DNA of 53,160 bases. It comes from Ignavibacteriales bacterium. GTDB taxonomy: Bacteria; Bacteroidota; Ignavibacteria; T3Sed10-11. The stretch's first letter is position 1, and each line of letters begins with the position of its first letter. Both the position numbers and the translations under genes were made by a program. The stretch covers positions 1 to 53,160 of the forward strand of contig PWTU01000450.1 in NCBI GenBank assembly GCA_003562775.1. Direction: 5' to 3'. Of this stretch, positions 8,290-17,474 are shown piece after piece. Under the pieces are notes generated by a model. That model was given only the letters and a program-made list of their open reading frames with translations. It was not told the origin of the DNA and did no database searches.

Positions 8290-9360
8290 ATGTATAAGAG
8301 GACGATTTATATTACTCGTGAGTGGATGCGAAACCGTATGCCGGTCGATGCTTTTATTGAGCATTTGAAATCAAAAAAAGTCCCGATGCATCGTCATTCA
8401 ATATGGTACTATTTCGGGGGTTTAACTCTTTTCTTCTTTATAGTGCAATTGGTTACCGGCATACTGTTAATGTTTTATTATCGGCCGACCCCGGAGCATG
8501 CATATCAAAGTATTCTATTTATCATGAATGAGGTAAGCTATGGGTGGGTGATACGTTCTATCCATAGCTGGGCGGCAAATTTCATGATAGCGACGCTTTT
8601 TATTCATCTTATAACAGTGTTTTTTATGCAGGCATACCGGCCGCCGCGCGAAATGATGTGGGTATCGGGAGTTATATTATTGGGATTGGTGCTTGGATTT
8701 GGTTTTACCGGATATTTGTTGCCGTGGGATGAAATAGCATTTTATGCCACACAAATCGGGACGGAAATTCCGCGCACTATTCCGGTTGTTGGCGACTCTA
8801 TTATGATGTTATTAAGAGGAGGTCGAGAAATTGGCGCTTCTACGCTAACGAGAATGTATGCTTTACACGTTGTTGTCTTACCTCTTGCAACATTATTATT
8901 TGTCGGTATACACTTATTTTTGAACCAGTATTACGGTGTTAGTAAACCGATAAAAGTTAAATCAGTGCGAGAGCCGATTCAATTCTATCCGAATTTTATG
9001 CTCCGGGATTTCCGGATGTGGTTAGTTGCATTGCTTATATTATTATCAATAGCGATGATATTTCCATGGGGATTGAGTGAAGAAGCAGACGTTCTTAAAC
9101 CAGCGCCGGAAGGAATAAAGCCCGAATGGTATTTTTTACCACTTTATCAAACGCTGAAAATAGTACCGTCACGACTGTGGTTATTTGACGGCGAGGCGAT
9201 AGTTAATGTAATTTTTTTGACAGGTGGTTTATTGTTGATCTTGCTGCCGTTTATCGATGGGAAATCCAGAAAGAATGAGAGTAATAAACTCGTTAAGGTA
9301 GCCGGCGCTATTGTTTTAATTTACTTAATTTTAATGATGATATTTGCATATATAGATTAA
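8290..9360 (+). CDS. Cytochrome b of a Rieske/cytochrome b complex, fused form
   Basis: A 356-residue polytopic membrane protein holding two b hemes and the quinol oxidation site, pumping protons by the Q-cycle. Heme ligands are His92 and His106 in one helix and His193 and His208 in the other. Fourteen residues separate the latter pair, as in b6 proteins, whereas bc1 has thirteen. The Qo motif PEWYFLP is intact and the C-terminal part is fused, so this is b6 plus subunit IV in one chain. No cytochrome c1 gene is next to it, as in the petCB operon of Chlorobi. The Rieske gene precedes it and a 65-residue membrane protein follows. Confidence 0.95.
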   Translation: MYKRTIYITREWMRNRMPVDAFIEHLKSKKVPMHRHSIWYYFGGLTLFFFIVQLVTGILLMFYYRPTPEHAYQSILFIMNEVSYGWVIRSIHSWAANFMIATLFIHLITVFFMQAYRPPREMMWVSGVILLGLVLGFGFTGYLLPWDEIAFYATQIGTEIPRTIPVVGDSIMMLLRGGREIGASTLTRMYALHVVVLPLATLLFVGIHLFLNQYYGVSKPIKVKSVREPIQFYPNFMLRDFRMWLVALLILLSIAMIFPWGLSEEADVLKPAPEGIKPEWYFLPLYQTLKIVPSRLWLFDGEAIVNVIFLTGGLLLILLPFIDGKSRKNESNKLVKVAGAIVLIYLILMMIFAYID

Positions 9361-9364
9361 TATT

Positions 9365-9562
9365 ATGGCGTATTATATAATATTTATTATATGGATATGG
9401 TTGCTTTCTGAAACTGAAAATACGAGTGTAGATTTACCTGCTCTGGAAATAAGAATAAATATGTTGTTGATCGTCGGAATAATGATACTGGGGTTAATAA
9501 TGTTGATTAGCTTAAAAATTTATCAAATTGAATCTGCTGTAAAGAGGGAAAAGAAGGAATAA
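9365..9562 (+). CDS. Small two-helix membrane protein downstream of cytochrome b
   Basis: A 65-residue protein with two predicted membrane helices (about 3-14 and 33-50) separated by an acidic loop (SETENTSVDLP), and a charged tail (AVKREKKE). It starts four bases after the cytochrome b stop and on the same strand, so it is almost surely co-transcribed. I do not recognise the family. A small accessory subunit of the quinol-oxidising complex is the simplest inference from its place. Confidence 0.65.
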   Translation: MAYYIIFIIWIWLLSETENTSVDLPALEIRINMLLIVGIMILGLIMLISLKIYQIESAVKREKKE

Positions 9563-9593
9563 TTCTACTTTACATAATCTACATTATGCGACA

Positions 9594-10481
9594 TTACTGT
9601 TTTTTCAACATTACCTTGCGTTCACGGTATAATTGGCCTACCATTGCGCCAAATAAAAATACTATAGATGAATAATAAAGCCATAATGCAATACCTGCAA
9701 ATATGGTCAGCGCGCCAAATATCCGTGTAATGTTGCCGAAGTTGGTTATATAAATGCCAAAAAAGTACTTTGCAATTTCCCATAATAATGCAGAGACTGT
9801 TGAAGCGACTACCAGTACATCAAAATTCAATCTGATAAACGGCAGAAATCTGTACAATACAAGAAACATTGTCCAAGTGAAGATAAAGCTCAGGGTGATG
9901 GGCAATAATCCGGGTATCCGGAAATTATCAAGAATTTCGACACGCTCAATTAAAAACTGTTTTATTATGTATATCGCGGTGCTGCCAAATAACATAAATA
10001 CAAACAGAAACCCTATTATAATCAGTACCTGAAAATCGCGGAGTTTTTGAAGTAAGATGTTTCTTGAGATGCCTACTTTGAATATCTCATTAAGAATAGT
10101 TCGTGCAGTACCGAATAAAAATGTAGACAACCATAAAACACCGACAAGACCTATTATTCCGGCAGTTTGCCGGTAATCGACAAGATCGGTAAGCCGATTA
10201 TGTACCTCAAGGCGAACCTGTTCCTCATATCCGGGTAACGGTAGAAATTGCGATATATACTCCTCCACCACTTCCATTGATTCTTCTGCTGAAAGAAAGA
10301 ATCCAAATGCAGAAAACAACAACAATGCCCATGGTATCAAGCATAGCATAATTCCAAATGCTAAGCTTGCGCCGTGAATCATTAAATGCTCCGATTTGAA
10401 ACGTTCGTAAATGCCTCTGATATAATACTTTACAGAAGCTATTAACTTTACTATTTTCGGATTTACTATAAAGGTTTTCAA
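9594..10481 (-). CDS. YihY/BrkB family inner membrane protein
   Basis: A 295-residue polytopic protein with about six membrane helices, of the YihY/BrkB (former ribonuclease BN) family. Family features include [19 protein letters not shown] near the first helix and the glycine-rich last helices ([18 protein letters not shown]). A basic tail ends the protein. The role in the cell envelope is unknown; an old RNase BN assignment was wrong for this family. Its start overlaps the purL stop by four bases. Its stop faces that of the small membrane protein. Confidence 0.9.
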   Translation of the reverse strand: MKTFIVNPKIVKLIASVKYYIRGIYERFKSEHLMIHGASLAFGIMLCLIPWALLLFSAFGFFLSAEESMEVVEEYISQFLPLPGYEEQVRLEVHNRLTDLVDYRQTAGIIGLVGVLWLSTFLFGTARTILNEIFKVGISRNILLQKLRDFQVLIIIGFLFVFMLFGSTAIYIIKQFLIERVEILDNFRIPGLLPITLSFIFTWTMFLVLYRFLPFIRLNFDVLVVASTVSALLWEIAKYFFGIYITNFGNITRIFGALTIFAGIALWLYYSSIVFLFGAMVGQLYRERKVMLKKQ

Positions 10482-12748
10482 TTTTCAGTAACAACTATTT
10501 GCTTACTTTTAGCCGCGCTCATTATCGATGATATTCTTTCATAGTATGCGTTATATATTTTTCCAATATCGAGATCGATAATTTCATTGATAGTTAATTT
10601 AGAGCCACCGACTGTTCCAATTTCCTCCATTAAAATACTTGAATAATTTTGATGTAACTCGATTAATTTCTTGGCGTTAGATTCGGCCACCGAAACTAAA
10701 ATCCGCGACTGATCTTCGCCAAATAAGAACAAATCAGGGCGCATATTCATATCCATGCGGAGATTTGCTCCAATTGATTTTTCTCCGGAAACACAACACT
10801 CGGCAATAGCAACTGCTAAACCGCCGTCGCTAATATCGTGAGCGGATTCCAGGATTCCGTTTTGAATAGCTTTTAGGACAAATTCCTGCAAGAGCTTTTC
10901 TTTGTTTAAATAGATAGCCGGTGCATCTCCGATATTTTTTTTATGTGCTAATGCAAGATACTCAGATCCGCCTATATGCCCCTTTGTTTCACCTAAAAGA
11001 AATATTCGATCTCCTTCTTTGGCGAAACTCGACGTGGTTATATAGTCTAAATTATCGATCACTCCAAGCATTCCTATTACCGGTGTGGGATACACTCTGT
11101 CAGTTTGGCTTTCATTGTAAAAACTTACATTTCCACCGGTGACCGGGGTGCCTAATATGGAGCAGGCATCGCTCATTCCGGCAATCACTTCAGAGAATTG
11201 GTAGTATATCTCGGGATCATATGGATTTCCGAAATTCAGGCAATTTGTAATTGCAACCGGTATTGCACCGGAGCATACGACATTTCGGGCTGCCTCTGCG
11301 ACAGCAATCTGTGCGCCTCTTCTGGGATTCAGATATACGTAACGTCCATTACAATCGGTTGATACGGCAATTGCCTTGTTAGCTTTTTTCACTCTGATGA
11401 CAGCGGCATCGGTTCCCGGTCCTATTATGGTATTTGTTTGAACCATCGAATCGTACTGTTCATACACCCATCTCTTACTGGTAATATTTGGTGTAGATAA
11501 CAACTCTAATACTGTTGTATTGTAGTCGGTTGGTTCATTTACTTTAAGTTGTTTATCGTTTCTTACCTGGTCTAAATATGCGGGCTTTTTTGTTTCCCGT
11601 TTATAAACAGGAGCATCACCTCCCAACACAAGTGATCGCGCCGGTACACTTGCTTTGAGATCATTATCTTTCCAAAAATGTAAGTAATTATCATCGGTAA
11701 CGGTACCAATAACGACAGCATGTAAATCCCACTTATTGAAAATATCAATCACTCTATCTTCATACCCTTTTTTTACAACCATAAGCATGCGTTCCTGGGA
11801 TTCTGACAGTAGAATTTCATACGCCGTCATATTTTCTTCTCTTGTCGGCACAAGATCCAGATTAATATCCATCCCTGCACCACCCCGGAAACTCATTTCA
11901 GATGTTGAACAAATAATTCCGGCGGCGCCCATATCCTGTATGCCTATCAGATAATTGGCTTTAATTACTTCAAGTGTAGCTTCCAATAATAGTTTCTCCG
12001 TAAACGGATCTCCAACCTGCACCGAAGGTCTCTTTGCTTCAGATTCCTCACTCAATTCTTCCGATGCAAATGTTGCACCGTGTATACCATCCCTGCCGGT
12101 TGCTGAACCGACTATCATAACCGGATTTCCGACACCCTTTGCAATTGCTTTAGCAATACGATTTTGCCGGACCACTCCAACAGCCATAGCATTAACCAAG
12201 GGATTTTCCGTATAGCATTTATCAAAATATACCTCTCCTCCCACTGTCGGGACACCAAAACAATTACCGTAATCTCCAATTCCTTTTACTACATTTCGGA
12301 ATAAATATTTTACACGCTGATTACTCAGGTCGCCAAACCGGAGAGAATTCAAAGCTGCAACGGGTCGCGCTCCCATGGTAAAAATATCGCGTAATATCCC
12401 CCCTACACCGGTCGCGGCGCCCTGATAGGGTTCGATTGCCGATGGATGATTGTGACTTTCAATTTTGAATGCAATGGCAAGTCCGTCTCCTATATCAACA
12501 AGTCCTGCATTCTCTTCACCCGCTTCTACTAACAATCTGTCGCCTTTTCTGGGTAAAGTTTTTAACAACGCAATAGAGTTTTTATAGCTGCAGTGTTCAC
12601 TCCACATAACACTAAAGCAACCGAGTTCGGTATAATTCGGCTCGCGTCCAATAAGCTCAATTATTCTATTATATTCCCACTCTGTTAGCCCGTGTTCTTT
12701 GGCTAACTCAACGGTCACTTCGATTTCATGACTATATGGTCGGTTCAT
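10478..12748 (-). CDS. purL: Phosphoribosylformylglycinamidine synthase subunit PurL
   Basis: ATP-dependent amidotransferase subunit of purine synthesis, converting FGAR to FGAM with ammonia from PurQ. The 756-residue length is that of the small PurL that works with PurS and PurQ. The N-terminal signature ([15 protein letters not shown], about 44-58) and the two AIRS-like halves are present, including [18 protein letters not shown] and the second-half [13 protein letters not shown]. The start [10 protein letters not shown] fits homologs; a longer frame upstream would run into the terminator of the neighbouring gene. No purQ or purS gene is in the window. Confidence 0.96.
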   Translation of the reverse strand: MNRPYSHEIEVTVELAKEHGLTEWEYNRIIELIGREPNYTELGCFSVMWSEHCSYKNSIALLKTLPRKGDRLLVEAGEENAGLVDIGDGLAIAFKIESHNHPSAIEPYQGAATGVGGILRDIFTMGARPVAALNSLRFGDLSNQRVKYLFRNVVKGIGDYGNCFGVPTVGGEVYFDKCYTENPLVNAMAVGVVRQNRIAKAIAKGVGNPVMIVGSATGRDGIHGATFASEELSEESEAKRPSVQVGDPFTEKLLLEATLEVIKANYLIGIQDMGAAGIICSTSEMSFRGGAGMDINLDLVPTREENMTAYEILLSESQERMLMVVKKGYEDRVIDIFNKWDLHAVVIGTVTDDNYLHFWKDNDLKASVPARSLVLGGDAPVYKRETKKPAYLDQVRNDKQLKVNEPTDYNTTVLELLSTPNITSKRWVYEQYDSMVQTNTIIGPGTDAAVIRVKKANKAIAVSTDCNGRYVYLNPRRGAQIAVAEAARNVVCSGAIPVAITNCLNFGNPYDPEIYYQFSEVIAGMSDACSILGTPVTGGNVSFYNESQTDRVYPTPVIGMLGVIDNLDYITTSSFAKEGDRIFLLGETKGHIGGSEYLALAHKKNIGDAPAIYLNKEKLLQEFVLKAIQNGILESAHDISDGGLAVAIAECCVSGEKSIGANLRMDMNMRPDLFLFGEDQSRILVSVAESNAKKLIELHQNYSSILMEEIGTVGGSKLTINEIIDLDIGKIYNAYYERISSIMSAAKSKQIVVTEN

Positions 12749-12816
12749 TTCGATCAAATGCCTGTTTGTATTTTTATAAATGTTTACAACTATACAATGT
12801 ACAAAAATGAAGGGAG

Positions 12817-12850
12817 AAATAAAAAGCCCATTGCCGTATAGGCAATGGGC
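12817..12850 (-). terminator. Rho-independent terminator of the SGNH lipoprotein gene
   Basis: Reading on the minus strand, a perfect 10-base stem (GCCCATTGCC with GGCAATGGGC) and a 5-base loop are followed by TTTTTATTT. It lies 27 bases after the lipoprotein stop and separates it from purL. Confidence 0.9.
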
Positions 12851-12876
12851 CATCATCAAAAAATATCTTCAATATG

Positions 12877-14226
12877 CTAAAAACTTGTATATAGATTGAC
12901 TATATTTTTGAATTCCGTTGCATCAATCTCAAACAATCGTTTATACTTTGTCGGGGCGTCAATATCTGCGGTTACAAGTTCGATGCTCGGGGGTATGGTC
13001 CCTATATCAATCAAGGGAAAACTTGCACCGAAGTCCCTGTTCATAACGGTTAAAAATTCATTTGTAACGAGTGCATTACCCCAGGAAGTCAAGTGCACAC
13101 CGTCGAGACTAAATATACCTCCGGTTACAAAATCTGTTGTTAATGTCATTTCACCGAGTTTATACCCCTGTTCTTTAATTTCGTTTATTCGTGCATTAAT
13201 ATCGACAAGACCAAAACTGTATGTTTGTGCAAGGGTTTCAATTGTTTGGTTAAATCTTTGTATTCGATCGTCAACAAATTGCTGCTGAGATACGCTCAAC
13301 ACGACATGGTTCGGTAATGGTCTACCGTTGCCGTTTAATGCTTCCGGAATTCCATATCCTTGATTTATAAACTCAAGTGCCGTTAGCAGCAGCTTATCTC
13401 CCGGTGAAATTCCGATATAGAATATTGGATCGCCTTCAGGATCGGTAACCGGTTGTCCTGTTTCGGGATTAATAATAACCGGAGGAACAGTATTGACAAA
13501 TGGTATGACCTTTAAATCAGGTATATTAGCCAGTATAACGGTAGCTCCTGATTGCCCGGCATAAGAGGCCAATATTTGTGCAACCTGACTATAGATCGCC
13601 GTAAAGATTTGTGGGTTTGCAGCTGTCGGTGGAGTCGTTTCTCCTCCACTTACTACATATGCAAGTATGTCACTACTTCCTAACCAAAAAGTCAATAAAG
13701 TTGGTTGTAAATTTATTGCCTGCTCGATAATTGAATTTCCGAATTGCTTATTTCTCAATACAATCTGAAAAAAAGGATTATCCCTCTGATTGGCTTTTTG
13801 TGCAAAGTCCGTTGTATCGGCAACATCCAGGATGAGAGATCCGGGGATTCCCAGATTATTATACGGCCGTTGAAGTTGCGCATTTAATAACGTCGGGTTC
13901 GGAGGATCGTTTTGAACTACAAATGGTTCGATAGATTGAACACGCATTCGGGACGGTATTCCCGGGTCATCGATCAGCGGCTGTTCAAAGTCTTCGATGC
14001 TCAGTTGTTGCGCAAGTAAATTCGGAAAGCTATATCGTTGACCAGATTTGTACAAACTGTTATTTTGTAACCCTGAAGTCAGACTGTTTCCCACTGCTAC
14101 ATATCTTGTCAGATCGATCTGTCCGGGATCAAGCGACGGCGGATCAATTTCACTGTAGTCCTCGCAACCGAATAAAGCGAGGAGTAATATCAGTGTTATG
14201 CCGGTGATGATAATACGAATTTTCAT
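12877..14226 (-). CDS. SGNH/GDSL-like hydrolase lipoprotein
   Basis: A 449-residue lipoprotein (lipobox LFGC, Cys21) with an SGNH hydrolase fold, predicted to cleave ester or lipid substrates in the periplasm or at the outer membrane. The nucleophile block is VAVGNSLTSG (Ser48), with Asn in place of Asp in GDSL. A block-III-like FWLGSSDIL is present, and the Asp/His pair is in DGVHLTSWGNAL. The two FadL-type porin genes lie directly upstream on the same strand, and this pairing is common in Bacteroidetes-like genomes. A shared role in lipid uptake is likely. Confidence 0.88.
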   Translation of the reverse strand: MKIRIIITGITLILLLALFGCEDYSEIDPPSLDPGQIDLTRYVAVGNSLTSGLQNNSLYKSGQRYSFPNLLAQQLSIEDFEQPLIDDPGIPSRMRVQSIEPFVVQNDPPNPTLLNAQLQRPYNNLGIPGSLILDVADTTDFAQKANQRDNPFFQIVLRNKQFGNSIIEQAINLQPTLLTFWLGSSDILAYVVSGGETTPPTAANPQIFTAIYSQVAQILASYAGQSGATVILANIPDLKVIPFVNTVPPVIINPETGQPVTDPEGDPIFYIGISPGDKLLLTALEFINQGYGIPEALNGNGRPLPNHVVLSVSQQQFVDDRIQRFNQTIETLAQTYSFGLVDINARINEIKEQGYKLGEMTLTTDFVTGGIFSLDGVHLTSWGNALVTNEFLTVMNRDFGASFPLIDIGTIPPSIELVTADIDAPTKYKRLFEIDATEFKNIVNLYTSF

Positions 14227-14259
14227 GGTATCCTCATTGCATTTAAAATAAAATATTCA

Positions 14260-15501
14260 TTAAAAATTAAGTCGAAAATTTAATGATAATAGATTTGCCG
14301 ATGAATTATATCTCCCGTTCATTAACGCACCAGGGGCGTATTCAATATTAGAATTTTCAACCGTGCGCTCGACAAATCTCAGAAACATATATCCCACATC
14401 GACACCGAATGTTTCGGTAAAATTATAACCGACCCCAATTGTAAATCCATGTCTGTCGGAATCGGGTAAACGCGGGGTTAAATACTCTTCAGGAGTTGGG
14501 TTCGAATCGAATAAATAACCGGCCCTGAGAGCGATTGTACTGTTCAATATATATTCCAGGCCGAATCTGATTATATAACCGTCGGAGTAATTTAAATCAA
14601 GAGACTGAGTGGTTTCTCCGTCAATAAATTCTATTGTTATATCCTGAACTTCTTCCCAGAAAACGTATTGGTAACCAAAGTTAATTGTAAGATCCGAAAT
14701 CCCTTTAAATGTTATACCGGCGTGTAAATTAGCGGGCAGTGAAACCGATGTGCTTACGTCTTCACCGGGTAATTGACCAAGCAACTGTTGAGGAATTCCT
14801 GAATAGTCGGCGTCACCGGTAAAATCTACCTGCGCACTGCTTCTGTATGCCAATCCTATTGCAACATTAGGATCCGGTGTCAGATACAGACCTACATTCC
14901 AACCGATGCCTGTTCCCGAACCGGATAAATTTACAATCCCTTCACCCGCGAAAGGTGCAAATGATAGCGCCTGAGTAAGTTCAACATCGCCTATTACGTA
15001 ATTTAATCCTGCACCAACACCAATATAGTCATTGATTTTGTATGCAACAGTAGGATTAATAGAGAAGGTACGCAATGTACTTTTTATTGCAATAAAACGC
15101 CCTACCCAATCGGACGGCCATTCCGTACCGAGACCGTATGGATTGAAAACACCAATTCCATATGCCAATCCGCCGGGTGTCGTATGTGAGGCATACAATG
15201 CTGAAGGATAAAATACCCTTTTTACTATTTCTGTTTTTTCGATTGAAGGCGCCGGTCCACGGAATTTTGCATCAGGAAAAATCAATGTAGATCCGAACAG
15301 AATACTTGTTCCGTTCACGTACCCAAGTGCTCCAGGATTAAAATATACAGCTGATGCATCGTTTATATTGGAAAATATCGCGCCGGCCATTGCTGTCCCG
15401 CGAGCGCCGTGCTCATTAACCTGAAAACCTCCCGTTTGTGCGGGAATGGCATATATTAAATGGATAATCAGGGTAATAATGCTGAATGAAAAGATTCTCA
15501 C
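14260..15501 (-). CDS. OmpP1/FadL family outer membrane transporter (second copy)
   Basis: A 413-residue outer membrane beta-barrel of the FadL family, which takes up long-chain fatty acids or other hydrophobic compounds. A signal peptide is followed by GGFQVNEHGARGTAMAGAIF, the family hatch with its NEHGAR motif, and the barrel ends with LLSLNFRLNF. It closely resembles the next porin along its length (for example DSNPTPEEYLTPRLPDSDRHG against DSNPTPDEYMTPRLPDSDRHG). So it is a tandem duplicate. The start of the SGNH lipoprotein follows 33 bases after its stop. Confidence 0.93.
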   Translation of the reverse strand: MRIFSFSIITLIIHLIYAIPAQTGGFQVNEHGARGTAMAGAIFSNINDASAVYFNPGALGYVNGTSILFGSTLIFPDAKFRGPAPSIEKTEIVKRVFYPSALYASHTTPGGLAYGIGVFNPYGLGTEWPSDWVGRFIAIKSTLRTFSINPTVAYKINDYIGVGAGLNYVIGDVELTQALSFAPFAGEGIVNLSGSGTGIGWNVGLYLTPDPNVAIGLAYRSSAQVDFTGDADYSGIPQQLLGQLPGEDVSTSVSLPANLHAGITFKGISDLTINFGYQYVFWEEVQDITIEFIDGETTQSLDLNYSDGYIIRFGLEYILNSTIALRAGYLFDSNPTPEEYLTPRLPDSDRHGFTIGVGYNFTETFGVDVGYMFLRFVERTVENSNIEYAPGALMNGRYNSSANLLSLNFRLNF

Positions 15502-15563
15502 AATGACCTCCCTGAAATTGTGAATGAAAAATAAGATTAATATTGAGCGACGATTTGTTAGTA

Positions 15564-15599
15564 ACTCCGGGAACCCATCAGATAACGGGTCCCCGGAGT
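15564..15599. other. Strong stem-loop between the two FadL genes
   Basis: A 13-base stem with one mismatch (ACTCCGGGAACCC with GGGTCCCCGGAGT) and a 10-base loop sits about 20 bases after the stop of the first FadL copy. No clear U-run follows on the minus strand, so it may be an mRNA stabiliser, a Rho-type stop or an attenuator rather than a classic terminator. Confidence 0.6.
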
Positions 15600-15619
15600 G
15601 AAATGATCTTGTTTAGAAA

Positions 15620-16873
15620 TTAAAAGCTAAAATTAAAATTTAAACCGAACAAATTAGCATTGCTGTTATACGTTCCGTTAAATCCCTGAAATTGATTTTC
15701 AACGGTTCTTTCGACGAATTGCAAATACATGTATGATGCATCAATTGTCAACAGGTCGCTGACCTTATACCCGACGCCGATACTGATCCCGTGTCGATCA
15801 GAATCCGGTAATCTTGGGGTCATATATTCATCCGGCGTCGGATTCGAGTCAAAGAGATAGCCGCCTCTCAACGTCAGCATCTCATTCAGGAAATATTCTA
15901 CTCCGAAACGAAGAATGAATCCATCATCATAATTAAGCATAAGCTGTTGTTTATCCTGAACTACTGTCCCGTCGGGGAGTTGCGTTTTCGTTTCAAAATC
16001 AATTTCAATATCTTCCACAATATTCCAGAAGATATGTTGATAACCTAAATTCAGACTGAGGTTTTCGTTTACTTTATAAGTCGCACCAACTAAAAGATTT
16101 GCAGGCAGCGATATTCCGGTCGTAACATTTCCACCGGGCAATAGCGGCGCGAGTGGCTGCGGCACCTCAAGCTCCGCCTCACCGTCAAATTCTAAATCTA
16201 TAGAACTCCTGTAGGCAAGACCAAGCGTAATTTGATCGGATGGTGAGAAATAAATTCCGATATTCCACCCTATTCCATCTCCTGTTCCATCAAAATCTGC
16301 TCTGCCTTCTGCTGGAATACCAAAATCTTGTAGAGGAAGTGCTTGAGTTAGATTCACAGTCGCATAGACATAATTGAATCCGGCGCCGATGCCCAGATTA
16401 TCACCTATTCGATATGCGATTGTCGGATTAAAGAAAAATGTCCTTAATGTACTTTTTATACCCAATGCCCGTCCTGGCCAATCTTCAGGCCATTCGGTCC
16501 CCAAACCGTACGGATTAAATATTCCTAATCCAAATGCAAGTCCGGTATCAAGAGTATGCGAGGCATATAATGTTGAGGGGTAGAACATTTGAGATTCGGC
16601 ATCAGTTTCGGTAGTCAACGGCGCCGGACCTGTAAATGTAGATGATGGAAATATTAAAGTGCTTCCGAGAATAACATTTGTCCCGGGCATAAAGCCGAGT
16701 GCACCCGGATTGAAATATATTGCGGATGCATCGTGAATATTAGCAAATACTGCCCCACCCATTCCCGTCGCGCGTGCACCATGCTCATTAACTTGGAAAC
16801 CACCCGCTTGTACTGTCATTACGCCAAAAACAATAATAGTCAGTATTGCTATACATTGATTTAGTCTTTTCAC
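15620..16873 (-). CDS. OmpP1/FadL family outer membrane transporter (first copy), GTG start
   Basis: A 417-residue FadL-type barrel protein, the first of two tandem paralogs. The GTG start is chosen because AGGGAG lies eight bases before it and a normal signal peptide begins at once (VKRLNQCIAILTII). An ATG 25 codons upstream would bury that signal. The mature start GGFQVNEHGARATGMGGAVF and the last strand (FGLNFNFSF) match the family. The two copies have diverged enough to suggest different substrates or dosage roles. This cannot be judged without structural or expression data. Confidence 0.93.
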   Translation of the reverse strand: MKRLNQCIAILTIIVFGVMTVQAGGFQVNEHGARATGMGGAVFANIHDASAIYFNPGALGFMPGTNVILGSTLIFPSSTFTGPAPLTTETDAESQMFYPSTLYASHTLDTGLAFGLGIFNPYGLGTEWPEDWPGRALGIKSTLRTFFFNPTIAYRIGDNLGIGAGFNYVYATVNLTQALPLQDFGIPAEGRADFDGTGDGIGWNIGIYFSPSDQITLGLAYRSSIDLEFDGEAELEVPQPLAPLLPGGNVTTGISLPANLLVGATYKVNENLSLNLGYQHIFWNIVEDIEIDFETKTQLPDGTVVQDKQQLMLNYDDGFILRFGVEYFLNEMLTLRGGYLFDSNPTPDEYMTPRLPDSDRHGISIGVGYKVSDLLTIDASYMYLQFVERTVENQFQGFNGTYNSNANLFGLNFNFSF

Positions 16874-16958
16874 GGTGTATCTCCCTATTTTGGTTAGTAG
16901 CTTATTTGGTTTGTTTAGGTTTGTACGTTTTGTTAAAAAAATGTACAAATATTTGGTC

Positions 16959-17474
16959 TTATTTAATTATTGTTGCTAATGGTTGCCCTTTTTCTACTGT
17001 CTGACCTGGTTTTACGTGTAATTTATCGATTTTTCCTTTGACAATAGATCGAATCTCGTTCTCCATTTTCATCGCTTCGAGCACAATAAGCGCCTGATTT
17101 TCAGTGATAGAATCACCTTCATGAACAGTAACATCTATTACCATACCGGGCATTGGCGCCGTAATTTCTATGGGGCCATCTGCGCCGGTGGTGTCGGATA
17201 TGAATTCACGAAGTCGTTTGCTCCTCTCGTCTTCAACAGTACAATGATACTCTTTTCCATTGATATTTGCAATATATGCGTTATTTCCCGACCGCTCAAG
17301 GGTCATGCTGAATGATTTTCCGTTCAGAAGGAGTGAAGAACGATTCACATCAATTTCAATCCAATCTATCTCATAACCGGGACTGCCATGGATAGAAATG
17401 CCGGTTTGAGAATCAATCTGAACGTCGATTTCCGTCCCATTTATCTGAATTGTATAAGTAGTTTTTGCCGGCAT
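16959..17474 (-). CDS. Biotin carboxyl carrier protein of an acyl-CoA carboxylase
   Basis: A 171-residue biotin carrier for a biotin-dependent carboxylase. The C-terminal biotinyl domain starts near residue 103 (ITAPMPGMVIDVTVHEGDSI) and carries the biotin lysine, Lys136, in EAMKMEN. The first 90 residues form a separate beta-rich segment like those of propionyl- or acetyl-CoA carboxylase carrier subunits in FCB bacteria. Its start is directly against the biotin carboxylase stop (one-base overlap), so the two are one unit. No carboxyltransferase gene is near, so the acyl-CoA substrate is unknown. Confidence 0.92.
   Translation of the reverse strand: MPAKTTYTIQINGTEIDVQIDSQTGISIHGSPGYEIDWIEIDVNRSSLLLNGKSFSMTLERSGNNAYIANINGKEYHCTVEDERSKRLREFISDTTGADGPIEITAPMPGMVIDVTVHEGDSITENQALIVLEAMKMENEIRSIVKGKIDKLHVKPGQTVEKGQPLATIIK

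Noticed and set aside
9573-9588. Weak stem CATAAT-CTAC-ATTATG between the small membrane protein and the YihY gene
   Set aside because: Six AT-rich pairs and no T-run on either strand; too weak to be called a terminator.
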